From Dermatophagoides farinae (Eukaryota > Arthropoda > Arachnida > Sarcoptiformes > Pyroglyphidae): DNA of 64,000 nucleotides. The DNA is taken from the NCBI RefSeq assembly GCF_024713945.1, contig NC_134686.1, positions 1,450,001-1,514,000 of the forward strand, read 5' to 3'. A program made the translations under genes and the position numbers. Numbering within the stretch: position 1 is the first letter of the stretch; every line of letters starts with the position of its first letter. Shown here piece by piece: positions 42,351-56,174 of this stretch. A model generated the notes under the pieces. It was not told where the DNA came from. It did no database searches and saw only the letters and a program-made list of their open reading frames with translations.

Positions 42351-45178
42351 TGTTTAATTGCATTGCTTAAAAACTTAAAAAATTTTCGTCATCATTATTA
42401 TTTGATTCTTAGAAAAATTCAATTGGATTCAATTCAATACAAGAATTTATATGAATGTATATTAATGGATTTGTTGTATCCGGATTTTCGTTTTGTTTCT
42501 TCTTTTTTTTTGGATTTTTTTTTCTCTTTATTTTGATCGATGCCAAACACTTGAAAACATCATCATCAACGTTATTCGACTGAACCAAAAGTGTGTTTGC
42601 ACAAGATAAACACAATCAAACACACCAGGCCATATATATATAGTGTGTTTATGTTGTGTATAGGTCGAAGTGCACAAAAACAATCACCAACAGAGAATTT
42701 AGAGAAAACGAAAAATATTCAACACTCTTCAGATTCTTGAAACCAATAATGATGATGATGGGCCTGGTCGAATTTCGAGAATATGAGAGTGACTAGTAGT
42801 AGGAGGTGTTGAGAGAAACAAACATCAAACAAACAAACAAACAAAAAAACGCAAATTAAGAATTGGAATATTCGGATTTGGTTCTTGATTTACTTACATA
42901 CATAGTGATGATGATGGCGATGATTCAATCGCAACGGGATTGGCCATTTTTTTCCCCATGCACAAATCGAAATGAATTAAATCCACCAAGCCTAACCATC
43001 ATCATCATCATCATCAATTCATCTTTTTCATCCCAAAAAACAAAATGGCCAACAATGTTTATATTCATCGATGATGATGATGATGATGATGATGATGATA
43101 AAAATTCCAATGATGTTTTTTTGGGGGATTTTTTGTTGTTGTTGTTGCTGTTTTTTATTTCACCACCTACACCATCACTATCGGTATCCATTTGTTTGTT
43201 TGTTTGTTGATATTAACGGTGTGTGTGTAACATTTCATGTAAATGATGATTTTTTTTTCTTTATCTTCTTTTTTTCCAAATAAAATTTCATCTGCTGTGA
43301 ATATACGGATGCCTATAAATGACCCATTGGCCACCAACATCGATGGATTGGACCATTCGAGACACACAACAACAACAACAAAAAAAAACGTTAATCCATT
43401 TTTTATTATCATTCCATTGGCCATAATTTTTGTTTGTTTTGTTTCGTTTTCGAAATGAAAAACACACACACACACACACACATCACAGCTGTAATGAATG
43501 GACAAAATAAAAAAAAAGAAAAAGAAAAAAGAATTCAAAAAATAATGATGAACAAACTAAACAAACCCTTTTTTTATAGCCATATATAAACTTTATTTAT
43601 CTATTTTTGTTTCTGTTCATATATATGGATGATATATGTTTGTTGATCATCAAGATGATCATCAAGATGGTATAAAAAAATTAAATTGAATTTGACCGGT
43701 CATCAATGATCAATATTTGCATGATGATGAACATAGATGGCGATGTTATTGCAATGCAATTGTTGCTATACATAATCTACTGAACTGATAGAAAAAAAAG
43801 TAGTAGTAGTGGTCGATAGATATGAAATAATAGTGTGTGTGCGTGTGTTTAGAAACATTGCACATATAAATACATAGTGGCATAGTTCAAAGTTCATCGG
43901 ATAAGGACACACAGAGAGATGAAATTTTTTTCACTATCAAGAATCAAACGCAAGCGTATTGGTCTTCATAAATTTCAAATAATAAAAAAAAATGAGAACC
44001 AGAAATTCATTCAACAAACAGCAGCAACAAAAAAAAAGCAGAAGGCTAGTTGCACACAAGTTGATTTCGTCTGTTCTCCAAAAAAAAAAAAAAAAATATC
44101 CACCACTTACTTCAATAAGTTCATCATTGGAGAGGATCCTCTTTATACAAACTTCAAAGTTTTTTTTTCTCTCCTTTGCAATTGTTGGGGATTGAAAGTT
44201 GTTCTCACATTCAACGTTCAGTGGTTGTTCGAATCACATGCACGCACATATTTGTTTTTGTTTTTTGTTCTGTTTATTGAATTGACTTGATCCCGGGTAA
44301 ATTATTGATCGGGAATCTTTTTTTTATTATACATAATTTCATCCAATTTCCGGTGTTTGGTGTGCGGTGTATTCTCTTCAATGATAATTTCGAGCTTGAA
44401 TTTCAAAAAAAAAAAAAAAAAAATCGAATGATAATGATGATTCTATGGTGATTGATAAATTCAACTTTTTTTTCATCTTTGATTTCATTTTCAAGAGAAA
44501 AAAAAATCAATTCTTTTATCCATGACTACCATATATTTATTATTCTCGAATTCTAATAATAATCAAAAGTGAAAAAAAAGAATCAAAAAAAAACTCATCA
44601 ATTTTTCATTTTCTGAAAGAAAATGAAAAATTCCGTTCCGGTTCAATTCTGTCATGGTGTTGATGACATTCATGACATTTGTTTTGTTTTATTTCAATGT
44701 TCATTTTATCATTAAAAATGATGAAAAATGAACTGAAATGAAATGAAATAAAAACATCCAGATTCAAATGTTGTGTGCAAAAGAAATAGCAATCTTGACA
44801 ATCATCACAAAATAATCATCATCAACATGACATATGTTTTGAATTTAAATTGAAAAATACTACGACTATATCCACACACACACACACACAAAAAAAACCA
44901 TATCGTTTTGTTCAATGATCCTTATCCATTCATCGTCTTACGAATAATCATCGTCATCATCATCATCATTTTTTTTTGGAATGAAATGAATCTTCAAGTG
45001 TGGGTGTGACATGTGACATGTGAATCAACGCACACACCCAACTCATATATGTGTTTCATTATTAGTGTTTCTCTGTGCGTGTATTTGTGTTCCTGTTCTG
45101 AGTTTTAAAGTTTTTTTTTTGCTGGTGATGTGAATGATTCGTGTTTTTGTGAAATAATCGAAAAAAAGTTTTTCAACC
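42351..45178. other. Repeat-rich intergenic DNA and presumed 5' region of the next gene
   Basis: This stretch contains (ATG)n near 43072-43099, (TTG)n, (CA)n near 43460-43481, poly-A runs (44083-44098, 44405-44423) and a 15-bp perfect hairpin at 44600-44632. A 123-codon frame at 43919-44290 is the longest here, but it includes Lys runs made by poly-A and is within chance expectation. The last 200 bp before 45179 are probably the leader of the following gene. Confidence 0.5.
44600..44632. repeat. 15-bp perfect inverted repeat
   Basis: The arms 44600-44614 (AATTTTTCATTTTCT) and 44618-44632 are exact reverse complements around a 3-nt loop. The short AT-rich hairpin has no associated gene and no recognised function. 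Confidence 0.7.
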
Positions 45179-45841
45179 ATGATTAAAACCAAAAACAAAT
45201 TGGCCAAAATGATTGGTGGCCATATGTATGATGATGATGATGATCATGATGATAATTTCAAAAAAATTTTCATCTTGTCATCATCATCATTGATGACTAA
45301 TTTTCATCGTCATCGTCATCATATTTTTTCAATTGTGATATATTTTCTTTGCTTTAATTTCATTTTATCATCATCATCATCATTATGTTTGGCATTACCT
45401 GATCCATCCATTCAAACAAATATTGGTACTGTTGTTGGCGGTATTTATCCATCATCACCAATATTATCAGATTTACAATCAACAAATATTGGTGGTAATC
45501 ATCATCATCATCAACAACAACAACAACAACATCATAATAATCCATTATTATTATCATCAATACATCAAAGATCATCATCATATTCTGATTATAGATCACC
45601 ATTATCACCATATCATCATCATCATCATCATCACATAATCAACATATTCTACATAATACGAATACGAATCCATTTCATAATCATCATCATAATAATAATC
45701 ACCATTCATCATCGATATCAAATCATCATCTACAACAACAACAACAACAACAACAATCAATGCATGCAGTTATGGCGGCTGCAGCGGCTGCTGCAGCCGC
45801 TTCATCACATCAAACATCATTATCATCACCACATGGAAATG
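45179..45841 (+). CDS. First coding exon of a low-complexity, possibly secreted protein; frameshift in a CAT repeat
   Basis: The ATG at 45179 (CAACC before it) opens a frame that stays coherent for about 150 codons. From the inner Met at 45293 the protein reads a His/Arg-rich start, a hydrophobic core IFSIVIYFLCFNFIL and a Ser run before LCLALPDPS, which looks like a signal peptide. Low-complexity sequence follows (TNIGTVVGGIYPSSPILSDL, then His/Gln runs). At 45614-45636 the repeat (CAT)6 CA CAT breaks phase by one base. After it the coding-like reading (HNTNTNPFHNHHHNNN, eight Gln, MHAVM, nine Ala, SHQTSLSSPHGN) continues in a different frame to a donor at 45842 (G|GTTAGT). One missing T in the repeat would restore a single frame. 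Read literally, the first frame goes on into intron sequence. Later exons were not found, and no family is recognised. Confidence 0.5.
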
Positions 45842-46641
45842 GTTAGTTTAGTTTTGTTTCGTTTAGTTTTTAAAAAAATCTTTTCCATATTTTTATTTCT
45901 TCAAATCGTTTCTGTTTGTTTTGTCTCGTTTTTTTTCTTTTTTGCACACATATGTTTTTTACACACACACACACACATGTATTGATCTTATGAAAATGAT
46001 TTGTGTGGATTCTAACCAGAAAAAAAATGAAGATGATGAAATTATGGAATTAACATATGCCAAGCTTGTGTGTGTGTGTGTACATTATGGTTTATTATTC
46101 TAAAATATCCGAATCAAATTGGTGTCGAGGATAACATCAACAAATTTTTGTTTTTTGTTTTGTTTGATTCTCATTTAAAGATTTATATGTGTGTTTGTGA
46201 TGATGATGATGATGATGATGATTATATATGTAGATCATCATTCAATGGTGATGACCCTTGTTGTTGTTGTTGTTGTTGTTATCGTTAATTTTTCCAGAAT
46301 ATTTATACATGCAAGTACTCTGTGTGTGTGTGTGTGTATCTGCGTGTGTTGTATGTAAATTTTTATGCAAAAAAAAAATTTCTTCATCCAATCTCGATTA
46401 CCATTGTTTATTATTATTATTATCATGAAAAAAAAACACATAGATCAGATCATCATAAGATTTTTGTTTTTTCATATTCGATAATGTTTGTGTAGGTTTT
46501 TTTTTTTTTTTGTTTTGTTTATTCGTGTGTATTATATGCGCTCGATAAAATTAATCGTTGTTGATGATGAATTTTTTTGATTCGGATGTTGTTTAGTTGT
46601 TGTTGTTGTTGTTGTTGTTGTTGCTAAATATTGAACTATGT

Positions 46642-46676
<35 letters not shown>

Positions 46677-49600
46677 TCCAATTACCTTTCTTTTTCTTTT
46701 TATTTGAATTTTTTTTTTTTTTTTTTTTTGGTTGAAAAATGTTCAATACGAGTTTTTCGTTCATTTTTCGTTGTTGTTGTTCAAGTTTGATATGGTTGAT
46801 TTTGATCTTTGGTTTACCATGACACACACACACACACACACAATATTCAGGTTTGTTGTTATCCAATGATGATTATATAAAGAATATAATGCTGATATAT
46901 ATAGAAACACGAATTTTATCATTAAAATTCATCTTTTTTTTGTTGTTGTTGTTGTTGTTTATTTTCAATATTTGTCGACAACAACAACAACAACAACAAC
47001 AAAAAATGGAAATATTTTTTTTTTTTTGTTTGATACATTTTTTGCGTGTTTGAAGATGTTTGTGAATTGTTCATTCGGTGTCACACACATGTGTGTGTGT
47101 GTGTGTGATAAATCATTCAGTTTTCTTTCAACACTTTCAACAGTTGTTGATGGTGATGATTCAAGTTTCAATCCATCCACACATTTATTTTACATTTTTA
47201 TTTTTTTATTTTCTCACCTCTATTGTTGACCTCTATTTTCAATATATTCTATTGATTTTTGTGATGAAAAAACAGCAAAACTCACACAAACATCATCGAT
47301 TGTGTTTATTACCAAAATTCAAGTTTTTTGTTGTTGTTGCTGATGTTGTTTTGATTTTATCGCAAATATTTGCCAATTAATTATTCAATTGTGTGTTGTT
47401 TTTTTTTTAGTTTTTCACCTCTTTTAATCCGTTTCCGATTTTTGATTTAGTTCACATCACATCACATCACAACACATCTTTGTTATTGTATTTATGAACA
47501 GATTTCGATATTGTTTATGGATGATGATTATGATCACCATTCATTCATTCATTCATTCTTTTATCATGTTTTTGATGTTCAATAGCAATGCAAAAGATGG
47601 ATATTTTTAGAATGAAAAATAATGGTGAGAGAAAGAAAGATGGAAAAGTTTAAAAACTTTTTTCATTTTTCAACTTTATGTGTGTTATTTATTTCTTTTG
47701 TTTTTTGTTGTTGTTGTTGTTGTTGTTGGATCGCTGAAAACAACAACAACAACTGCAGCAACAACAACAATAGCCTGATCATATTCATTCAATTTTTTTT
47801 TATCATTTCAACGAATCTTTCATCAGTTAATCTTTCGTCGTCATTCATTAACTGTTTTTTGTTTTGTTTTGAACATAAGAAAACATTATTTTTCAAGATC
47901 ATCATCATCATCATCATCATCGATGAATGTGGAATTTTATATCAAGACGTGACGATGAAATTAATTTTTCGATTAATCACCCTCCATATGTGTGTGTCTG
48001 TGTGTGTGGATGTGCAAACAACACTTCCAAATACACACACACACACACTCAATATATATATAGAGATTAAATCATTTGGTCAAAACTTTTCTTTCATTGA
48101 AACTTGATTTATAATCAGAAGCGAATAATGGATAATTTTTCATCTAGAATATGATGATGATGATGATGATCCAAATTATTATCCGGTTAATTATTATATA
48201 TCCACCTACAACACATCGATGATGATCGATGATGTGATTTTTCAGTGAAAAAAATTTTCTAAAAAAAAAATAAAAAATTCAAAACCTGTTGAATGAATCG
48301 ATTCGTGATGGCAGTGTGTGTGTTTTTTTCCGAATATTGGTCATAATAATAATTTTTTTTTTTAATATCTGTTTGTTTGGATTTTTCTCTTTTTTTCGTT
48401 TGCCAAGTTGAACATTTATTTATTCATATATAAAATATATAAATGATATATAATATATGACCTTTGATTTATTACCTTTATCTGTGTCGATGTATATTTA
48501 TAAAAATAGATTTTCATTTTCATCATCATGTGTTTCGTTTATTCGTTTTGTCATGGTTTCCATAATTTTTACCATTTCAGTTAACAATTATTATTACTGT
48601 ATATATGAATGATGATGATGATGATTTTTGAACATGAAAATATGATGTGTTTGAAAGAAATGTTTGAATTCTTTGTATAGTTGCACGATTTTTTTTTTAC
48701 ATTGAAAAAATCCTTTTGAGGTTTTTTTTCTCACTGTTTGTTCAAGTGTGTGTGTGTGTGAATGGTAAATAAAATTTGATTGACAAATAATGGAATGAAA
48801 TGAAATGAAAAAAAATTTTCTTTTTTTTCTTCGTCTCGTTCTTATCATTTTTTTTTTCTGTAGTTCATCTTTCACTTAATCACATTGACAATGAACTTGA
48901 AATTTGTAGGTTTGTTTTTCCATGTCTTGATTATCATCAAAATTCATCTGTGTAGATTGACTTTTTGGAGAAAGAAATTTTGTTTTTTTTTGGTGTGATT
49001 GTTCCATTGTTGTTGTTGTTGTTGTTGTTGTTCCAATCTTGCCTCAAGCTTTTCGTTCGATTTATTTATATTTATTTGAATAACCAAACCATACCTGTGT
49101 ATGACGATATTAACTTGCAAAGAATGCTCTCTCTCTCTCTCTGGTTGGTCTTTTTTCTCTGTCTCTTGTTTGTTTTTGACTAATTCAATTCCATGATTTT
49201 CAACATTTTACAGTCCAAATTTTCATTCATTCAATCCATTTCTCCTGTCTCTCCAGTTTTCTCTGTGTTCTTGTCCAAATATTTTGCCCTTTCGTTTCAT
49301 TTTTTATTTTATTTTCATTTTGAAAATTTGTCGTTTTCCCCCACCCCCATTTTTTTTGTATTGGGTCTCATTCATTTTAGTTAGTCTGTACATTTTTTTC
49401 TACTTCACAAAACAAATGTTGAGAGAGAGAGAGAGAGACGAATTGAAAAGAAAAAAAAATCTCATTACCAATGCCCACCAACCACACCACACTTTGAAAC
49501 AATTTGAACGGCTTTATATATGAAATGTCCACATAATAGATCCAGCTGTTTCTCTCTCTCTCTCTCTCCCTCTCTCTTGTGTGTATGTATGTGTAACATT

Positions 49601-52241
49601 TGCATGGAATCAGGCTCGAAATTCATGTCTCAAATGTCACCAATCACAATCATCTCTTGTGTGTGTGTGTGTGACACAAAAAAACAACAACAACATCAGC
49701 AGCAGCAATCATTCACACAAGTCAACTGACATTTTTATTGGGTCCACACCACATACATTCTTGCAACAACAAAATTAGATTTCATTGAAAAATTTTTTCC
49801 TAGTAGTAGTAGTAGTAGGCCATAGGGCCATAATAGTGTGCTTGAACATTCAAATGTGGACAAATATCTTCCGATTGGTAATATTCAGACAACAACAACA
49901 ACAACAACAACAATTTCTGGTTCATTGATTCGAATAACTATCATTTTTTTTTTAAATCTTAAGAAAATGTTGATGATCTAATGATGATGATGATGATGAT
50001 GATTAATCATATTCCGCTTCTTATATATTATCTATTGTTATTGTTTCTGTATTGAATTCTTTCGTTTCTTCCGTTTTTTTTTCATTGTTGTTGTTGTTGT
50101 TGTTGTTGATTATCGATTTGATTGAATTGATGATTATGATTGGAATGTTGTATGTTCAGTATATATATACGGTAACAACAACCTGTCATCTATCTAAGTT
50201 GATTTTGTTTTCCATTGAAAGATGATGATGATGATGATTGGAAGAAGGAAAAAAAAGCCGAAAGATATCTTTACATACAAGAAGCATCGTTATAGCCATG
50301 TAATTTGTCATCATCATCATCATCATCATCAGAAATGATCCCGCTTTTTTTCCATCCTTCTTTCTCACTCGATGATATTACTCAACGATTTTTTTTTGGC
50401 CATCATATTCTAATCCTCTAATCATCGATGATGATGATGATGATGATAGCTGTGTGGTTAGATTGTGATGTTTTGTTATTAAGCTGCCAAAGCTTATTTG
50501 ATCTTCGATTTGCGGTCTGTGTGTGTGTGTGTGTGTCTGTGTGTGTATGTCTATGTAGCGTCTAATATTTGTCCGGGTTTTGTTTTTGTTGTTTTGATTG
50601 ATTCTAATGGTGAATAGATTGGGAATTAACCAAAAAAAAAAAAAAAAAAAATACATCAACAACGATTAATAACCATAGAATCGTTGGTCATTTATTGGTC
50701 GTTGTTGTTGTTGTTGTCGTTTTTTTTTCTTCACTTTTGGATTGATTATTTCTCTTTCGTGTGTGTGTGTGTGTGTATGTTTGTTTACTGTTGTCTGTCA
50801 TATTTACCTGTTGCTTCTGCTTGAAATGACCTTTTCATATATATCATTTTTTTTTGTTTGTTTTTGCACTTCTTGTGTTAAAGTCTTTGAGTCAAAAAAA
50901 AAAAACACCGTGATTTATTTCACTGACCACAATCTGGACATATTGAAAAATGAATCGTAATATTTTGATATTTCTTGTGTCCACTTTACACTGACTGAAC
51001 TTGTTGCTGAATATTACAACTATGATGATGATGATGATGAAAACGAAAAAAAAAATTCGCTAATCTTTTTTTTCCTTCAAAGGTCGACACCTTGAGGACA
51101 ATTTAATTTTTTTTTTTCTACATCACGACATTAATGTTGATAATTTTTTTTTTTATATTCACTGCCATTATGATGAAAATAAAAATGAAGACAAATTTGT
51201 CATATTCATAAATGTTCATTGGATGTAATACATAATTCTTACGACAGTGGGCTTTGATTATTTGTATGATTTCTTGAGTTTAAAAAAAAGAAACATTCAC
51301 ATTTGCTTTTTATTTCGTTATATTTCATTCAACATGAATGACCTCAAGGCTGATGGTGTTTGAATATTATATATACATCTCTGCAAAACCACCCTGCTAT
51401 TTTGACTAAATATCATTATCATTTCACAATGATGATAATTATGGTTTCTGTATATTTTATTGTGATATCAAAATGATAATTATTTGTGTTTGTGTGCGTG
51501 TGTGTGTGTGTGTGTGTGTATTTTTAACATGTTAATCAATGAGATAATTTTTTCCAATTTATTCAAAAAAACAAAACAAAGCAAAACAAAACAAAAATCA
51601 TTCCATTAGCCAAAATTTTCATAATGACTGATGATGATTAAAATGATGTTTGTGGTTTTCATTTTTTTTTTCTTCTTCTATTTTGAATTTTAAATTCTCA
51701 ACCCATTATGATGATGATGATGATGACCTTTTTTTTCTCGTCGTTTGAAAACATTTATAATGTCCATTTTTTTTTTTACCTCTTTCTCGCTCTCTTTGGT
51801 TTTTAATGTCTTAATCTCGATTTCAATTTGTTGCCATTTTCCTTTGCATTTCATCGATCGATTATTTTATTTTATTTGTTTTTCATGATCAAAATTATTT
51901 GCCATAATTTCATTCATTTGGTTGTCGATTTTTTTTTTTTTGGATGTTGATAATATGAAACAAAATTTGTCTAACAAATAATTTTTTTTTTGCAATCACA
52001 ATCAACCGCTTAAATTGGTTACGTCGATTGATGGATTGATGGATATGTAGCCAGTAGTAGTAGTAGTGATAGTAGTAGTCAGGTTTTCAATCCTTTTTTT
52101 TCTTGGATATATATACAAAAAGTCTAAAACTGGTTTTACCGGAATTCGGGTGAATAAAAAAAAAAATGAAACACAATTCCCGTTACAGATTTCTTTTTTT
52201 TTATTTCCACTATGCCAATCGATCTGGTAAACTTGACATAC

Positions 52242-52346
52242 ATTTTTTGCTGTTGTTGTTGTTGTTGCTCCCTCATCATCGTCGTCATCATTATTCAGTT
52301 TTTTTTTGATTTGTGATTTAAGCATCTTATATTTTTGTTCATTCAT
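52242..52346 (-). CDS. Weak candidate first coding exon (charged helix)
   Basis: On the minus strand, the ATG at 52346 opens 35 codons (MNEQKYKMLKSQIKKKLNN, then five Asp, EGA and a Thr run). They end at a good donor consensus (AAAAAT|GTATGT at 52241) in phase 0. The first 19 residues are non-repetitive, charged and could form an amphipathic or coiled-coil helix. No downstream exon was found on the minus strand, so this may be chance. The product is not recognised. Confidence 0.2.
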
Positions 52347-55300
52347 TTTACCACTTGTTGCTGTTGATGTTGCTGTTGTTGTCGATCCATTTTTGACAAC
52401 CACCTACCTGACATCATATTTTTTTCCCGTTGCTATTTCGATTTCGATTCAAAATGTTTTTTTTTTCACCGATTGGATTGTGGATCAGACTGTGAATTGT
52501 GCGAGTGGTGAACCAATGGCCAACAACAACAACAACAGCAAAGAAAAAACAGCTTGTCATAATTCATAAACATTTCACATATATTTGAATGTATCCAGAA
52601 ATAGCAACAACAACAAAAAAAAACAAAATTTAAAAGAAAAATGAACAACAACAACCATTTTAATAATAATAATAATGATTCAATTTCTTTGACCCAGTGT
52701 ACATAGCAACAAAATTTTGGACGGACGGATTTTGTATTAATTTTTTTTTTTGTTACCATCATCCATAATTAATATTCAGGAAACATATGGCCCATCACAC
52801 TGGACACAAACACACACACACACACACACACACGCACGATCCAAATACGGAAATTATCTTATTGATGATGAAAACATATACACACATTACAGTATAAAAT
52901 TTCAATCGATGTAATCATGTTCGTTTCGTTTCGTTTCATTTTGGGTTGTTTTTTGTGTGTGTGTGTGTGTGTGTATGATTGATTTTCATTTCATTTTTTT
53001 TTTTTTTTGGATCACTTCACACAAGTGTTTTTTTTGTGGCTGCAATGAAAAAACGAAGAAAAAAAAATTCTAATCACCATAAATCTTCTTTTTTCTTGTT
53101 TCTTTAAATACACACCGCAAACGATAATCCAGTTTTGCAAAAAGTTTTTCCACTACACGTTGACAACAGAATGATGGCGATGATGATGAGAAATTCATCC
53201 GTTCATTTTCTTGATCATTTACCATACTTTGTGGAGATTATATGGAAATTAAACTCGATGATGATGATGATGGCTTATGCCACACGAAATCAAACTATCA
53301 GAAAGGAAAAAATTTTCACCCAATTTTGGCTATTTTTAAAATCATTTAAAAAGAAAAAAATTTTGGTTGAAAAGTGAAAATTTTCTTTACCTTAGATTTC
53401 TAGATATCGATTATTATTATTTTTTTTGATGACCAAAAATTGCTTGTTGTTATTCGATTCGTTGATAATCATTATTGATGCAGATTTTTTTCTTTTGCTT
53501 TCTCATTCGAAATTGCTATCTTGATACACACACACGCTCACTTACTAGTTAAATTGATATATCTAGATTTGACAACAACAACAACAACAACCACCACCAC
53601 CACCACCGCGGTGGAAAAAATTTTATTTTTTTTCTGGTCATCATCATTTTTTAATATGTGTCAAAGTGTTAACTGTGTTACCAGGTTGTTTGTTTCATTT
53701 GATGATGATGATGATGATGATTATTCACTTTCTCTAAAAGATCTATTTCTTGTAAAAGTTGAACGAATGTTATGATATCCGATTATTGGAAAATACTATT
53801 TTTGGCTACACATTTGCCTGTGAGCGACATTTTTTTTTTTTTTTTGGATTACATTTGCATTTTATAGTATTTGTGTGTGTGTGTGACTAATTTTTTTGAT
53901 GGAAAATGAAAAATTTCATCCACCACCACCACCACCACCATTAACTTGGAATTATTATTAATTTTTGTACATTTAACACCTCGCTAGTTATTAGCATTTG
54001 GAAAATTAATTTGAATTTTTTTTTTGTTCAAAACCAATCATGTATGATGGCTGGTTCGGTAATGATTTTTTTTTTTTTTTTTGAAAAAAGGAAAACAAAA
54101 AAAAATAATGTCCGGTCATCGTCATCATTATGACGATCTTTATTAGCGATTTTAATGATTTTTTTTTTGACACTTTTTTTCCAAAGAAAACATTCATTGG
54201 CCATACTTGTCGTTTTTTTTTTTTGGATTTCCGATTTTTTTTTTCGAAAATCATTACATCATCAACAAAACATAACAAAACATGTCAGAAAAAAAAGAAT
54301 ATGAATTGTAGATAGAAAAATAAAAACTGATTGGTCATTAATTTAACTTTTTGTATTTATATGGTGATTTCAAAACAAACAAACAAACAAACAAACAAAC
54401 TGCGCAACTTTGAAAAACAAACGATGAAGAATAAAGTTTAAAAATCTTTCCTGTGTGTCTGTGTGTGTGTATGTTTAGCATACAATAGATTGGTCGATTT
54501 TCTTTCTTTTTTTTTCCTGCTAGTTTTTTTGTGTGTATGTGTGTGTCTGTACATTGTTTACCTGAATTGTTTGCAAATTTGAATATCATTCATCATCATC
54601 ATCATCATCATCATTTGAGAACAAGAATTCATCCATTCACATTCATCATTCATCTTATATGGGTTTTCTTGGTAAAAAAAAACTAGCCATGATAAAAAAA
54701 AAATTTATGCAACATCATCTTCAATTGTTGTTCTACCTACTTATTCTGTCTGAGCAGCAGCATTATTTATTATTATATTATTTTTAAGGTAGTAACAAGA
54801 TCGATTTAACAGCAGCAGCAGCAAGAATTGATTTTTTTTTTACATTCAACAACAACAATGAATGAATGAATGAATGAATGATGATGATGATGATAGATTC
54901 AACAAGCAACCAAAAAAAAAAATCAGAGGTTAATTTATTGCCATTTTTTTTGTCTTCTTTTGACTCGCTCTCTGCGTGTTGTCTTTGCCAAAATTTCAAA
55001 TATCTTGTCTTCATGGTTTATTCGTGTGTGTTTGTTATATTCCAATATTATGATGATGATGATGATTATCTTTATGTGGCTAGAATTTTAATTACCGCAC
55101 ATATATACATTCAAAAAAATAAATAAATAAATAAAATGTTTATCTCTACTTGGATATATATATATTGAAATGAAATGAAATGAAATCAATGACAAGACGG
55201 TGCAGAAAACACCGATTTTTATTCTTTTATATTTTAATAGTAATTTCTTCTTCGTTCTGACAAATCATCATCGTCATCGTCATCATCATCATCATTTCTT

Positions 55301-55454
55301 TCCCATGCTTGTCATCATCATCATCATTCGAAATTAGAAATTTGATTTTCATTCGTGTTGGTTGACTGGCTGGCTGGCTGTGTGTATAAACACAAAACAA
55401 GAATCTCATTACTTTCTAACAACAAGAACCTTATGGATATTTTGTATTTGTATA

Positions 55455-55462
55455 ATCATTAT
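55455..55462. repeat. Target-site duplication, left copy
   Basis: The 8-bp sequence ATCATTAT directly precedes the transposon and is repeated exactly at 57602-57609 directly after it. An 8-bp duplication is characteristic of hAT transposases. Confidence 0.95.
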
Positions 55463-55497
55463 CAGGGCCGGCCCAGGCGCCTGTGCAGACTGTGCAC

Positions 55498-55675
55498 CGC
55501 ACAAGGCCTCGCGCTACTGAAGGCCTCGCGCTGCCGGAGGCAGCGCGGTTCCGGAAACAGCTCGCAGTCCCAAAAGCCTCGCAGTTCCAAGAGCCTCGTA
55601 GTACTAAGAGCCTCGCAGTTCCAAGAGCCTCGTAGTACTAAGAGCCTCGCGGTTCCAAAAGCCTCGCGGTTCCGA
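55498..55675. repeat. Subterminal GCCTCG repeat array of the hAT element
   Basis: Eight copies of GCCTCG[CT][GA], spaced about 15-35 bp apart in the same orientation, lie in the left subterminal region. Several alternate as CCTCGTAGTACTAAGAG and CCTCGCAGTTCCAAGAG units. Two further copies in the same orientation sit near the right end (57542-57550 and 57573-57582). Clustered short subterminal motifs are typical transposase-binding sites in hAT elements. Their number here is strongly unequal between the ends. Confidence 0.8.
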
Positions 55676-56174
55676 ATTTTGGATGATTTAATAAAATGAA
55701 AATGTTTTTTGTTTTGATACATTTGAATATTATGGTAATCCTGAATCAAAAACATGTACTTCATCTAGTCAAATATCTATTAATAGTTGTGCGAATTGTT
55801 TGTAGTGGAACCAATATAGGAAAAATAAATAAACAAACAATGTCGATGGCTAAATATCTAACCTAGTAAGTGATAAATCATCAAAGGAAAATGAATAATG
55901 AATGCATTGCCTGACTTCTTTAAGATGGATTTATCAATAATTCCAAATTAAACCGATTTTCAATGGATCATGGATCATTTATCCCAAAAATTTGGTGACG
56001 AATAGGGTATGCACAATCCCGTTTGTTCACCAGTCGCCTCATAATTTAAATTCTTGTCTAAAATTCTAAAATCACAAATCAAAAAATTGACTGATTGATT
56101 GATTATTTAAATTGGAGAAACAATTAAATGAAAAAAATGTTGTGTCGACAAATTTCCAACAATCAACATCATAA

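Larger units (their letters stand above)
45842..55462. other. Repeat-rich DNA, presumably intron of the 45-kb gene
   Basis: This stretch contains (CA)n at 46643-46673 and 52811-52833, (TG)n, (TTG)n (46598-46622, 49009-49031), (CAA)n, (TC)n near 49120-49142, many (ATG/CAT)n and poly-T runs. Open frames here (for example 47622-48107 and 53171-53377) are repeat-driven or within chance. One candidate minus-strand first exon at 52242-52346 is listed separately. No exon continuing the gene at 45179 was identified. Confidence 0.5.

Noticed and set aside
43919-44290. 123-codon open frame starting MKFFSLSRIKRKRIG
   Set aside because: Lys runs come from poly-A tracts, there is no recognisable domain, and about this many codons are expected once by chance at this AT content over both strands.
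47622-48107. 161-codon plus-strand frame
   Set aside because: Runs of Cys, Asn and Ile from (TTG)n, (CAA)n and (ATC)n show that it is a repeat read-through.
53171-53377. About 70-codon frame with DHLPYFVEIIWKL
   Set aside because: Coding-like in parts, but Met runs come from (ATG)n. There is no splice context or family, and its length is within chance.
55355-55699. 114-codon frame across the left end of the hAT element
   Set aside because: It starts in flanking DNA and crosses the terminal repeat and the GCCTCG array. Its openness reflects the GC-rich repeats, not a gene.
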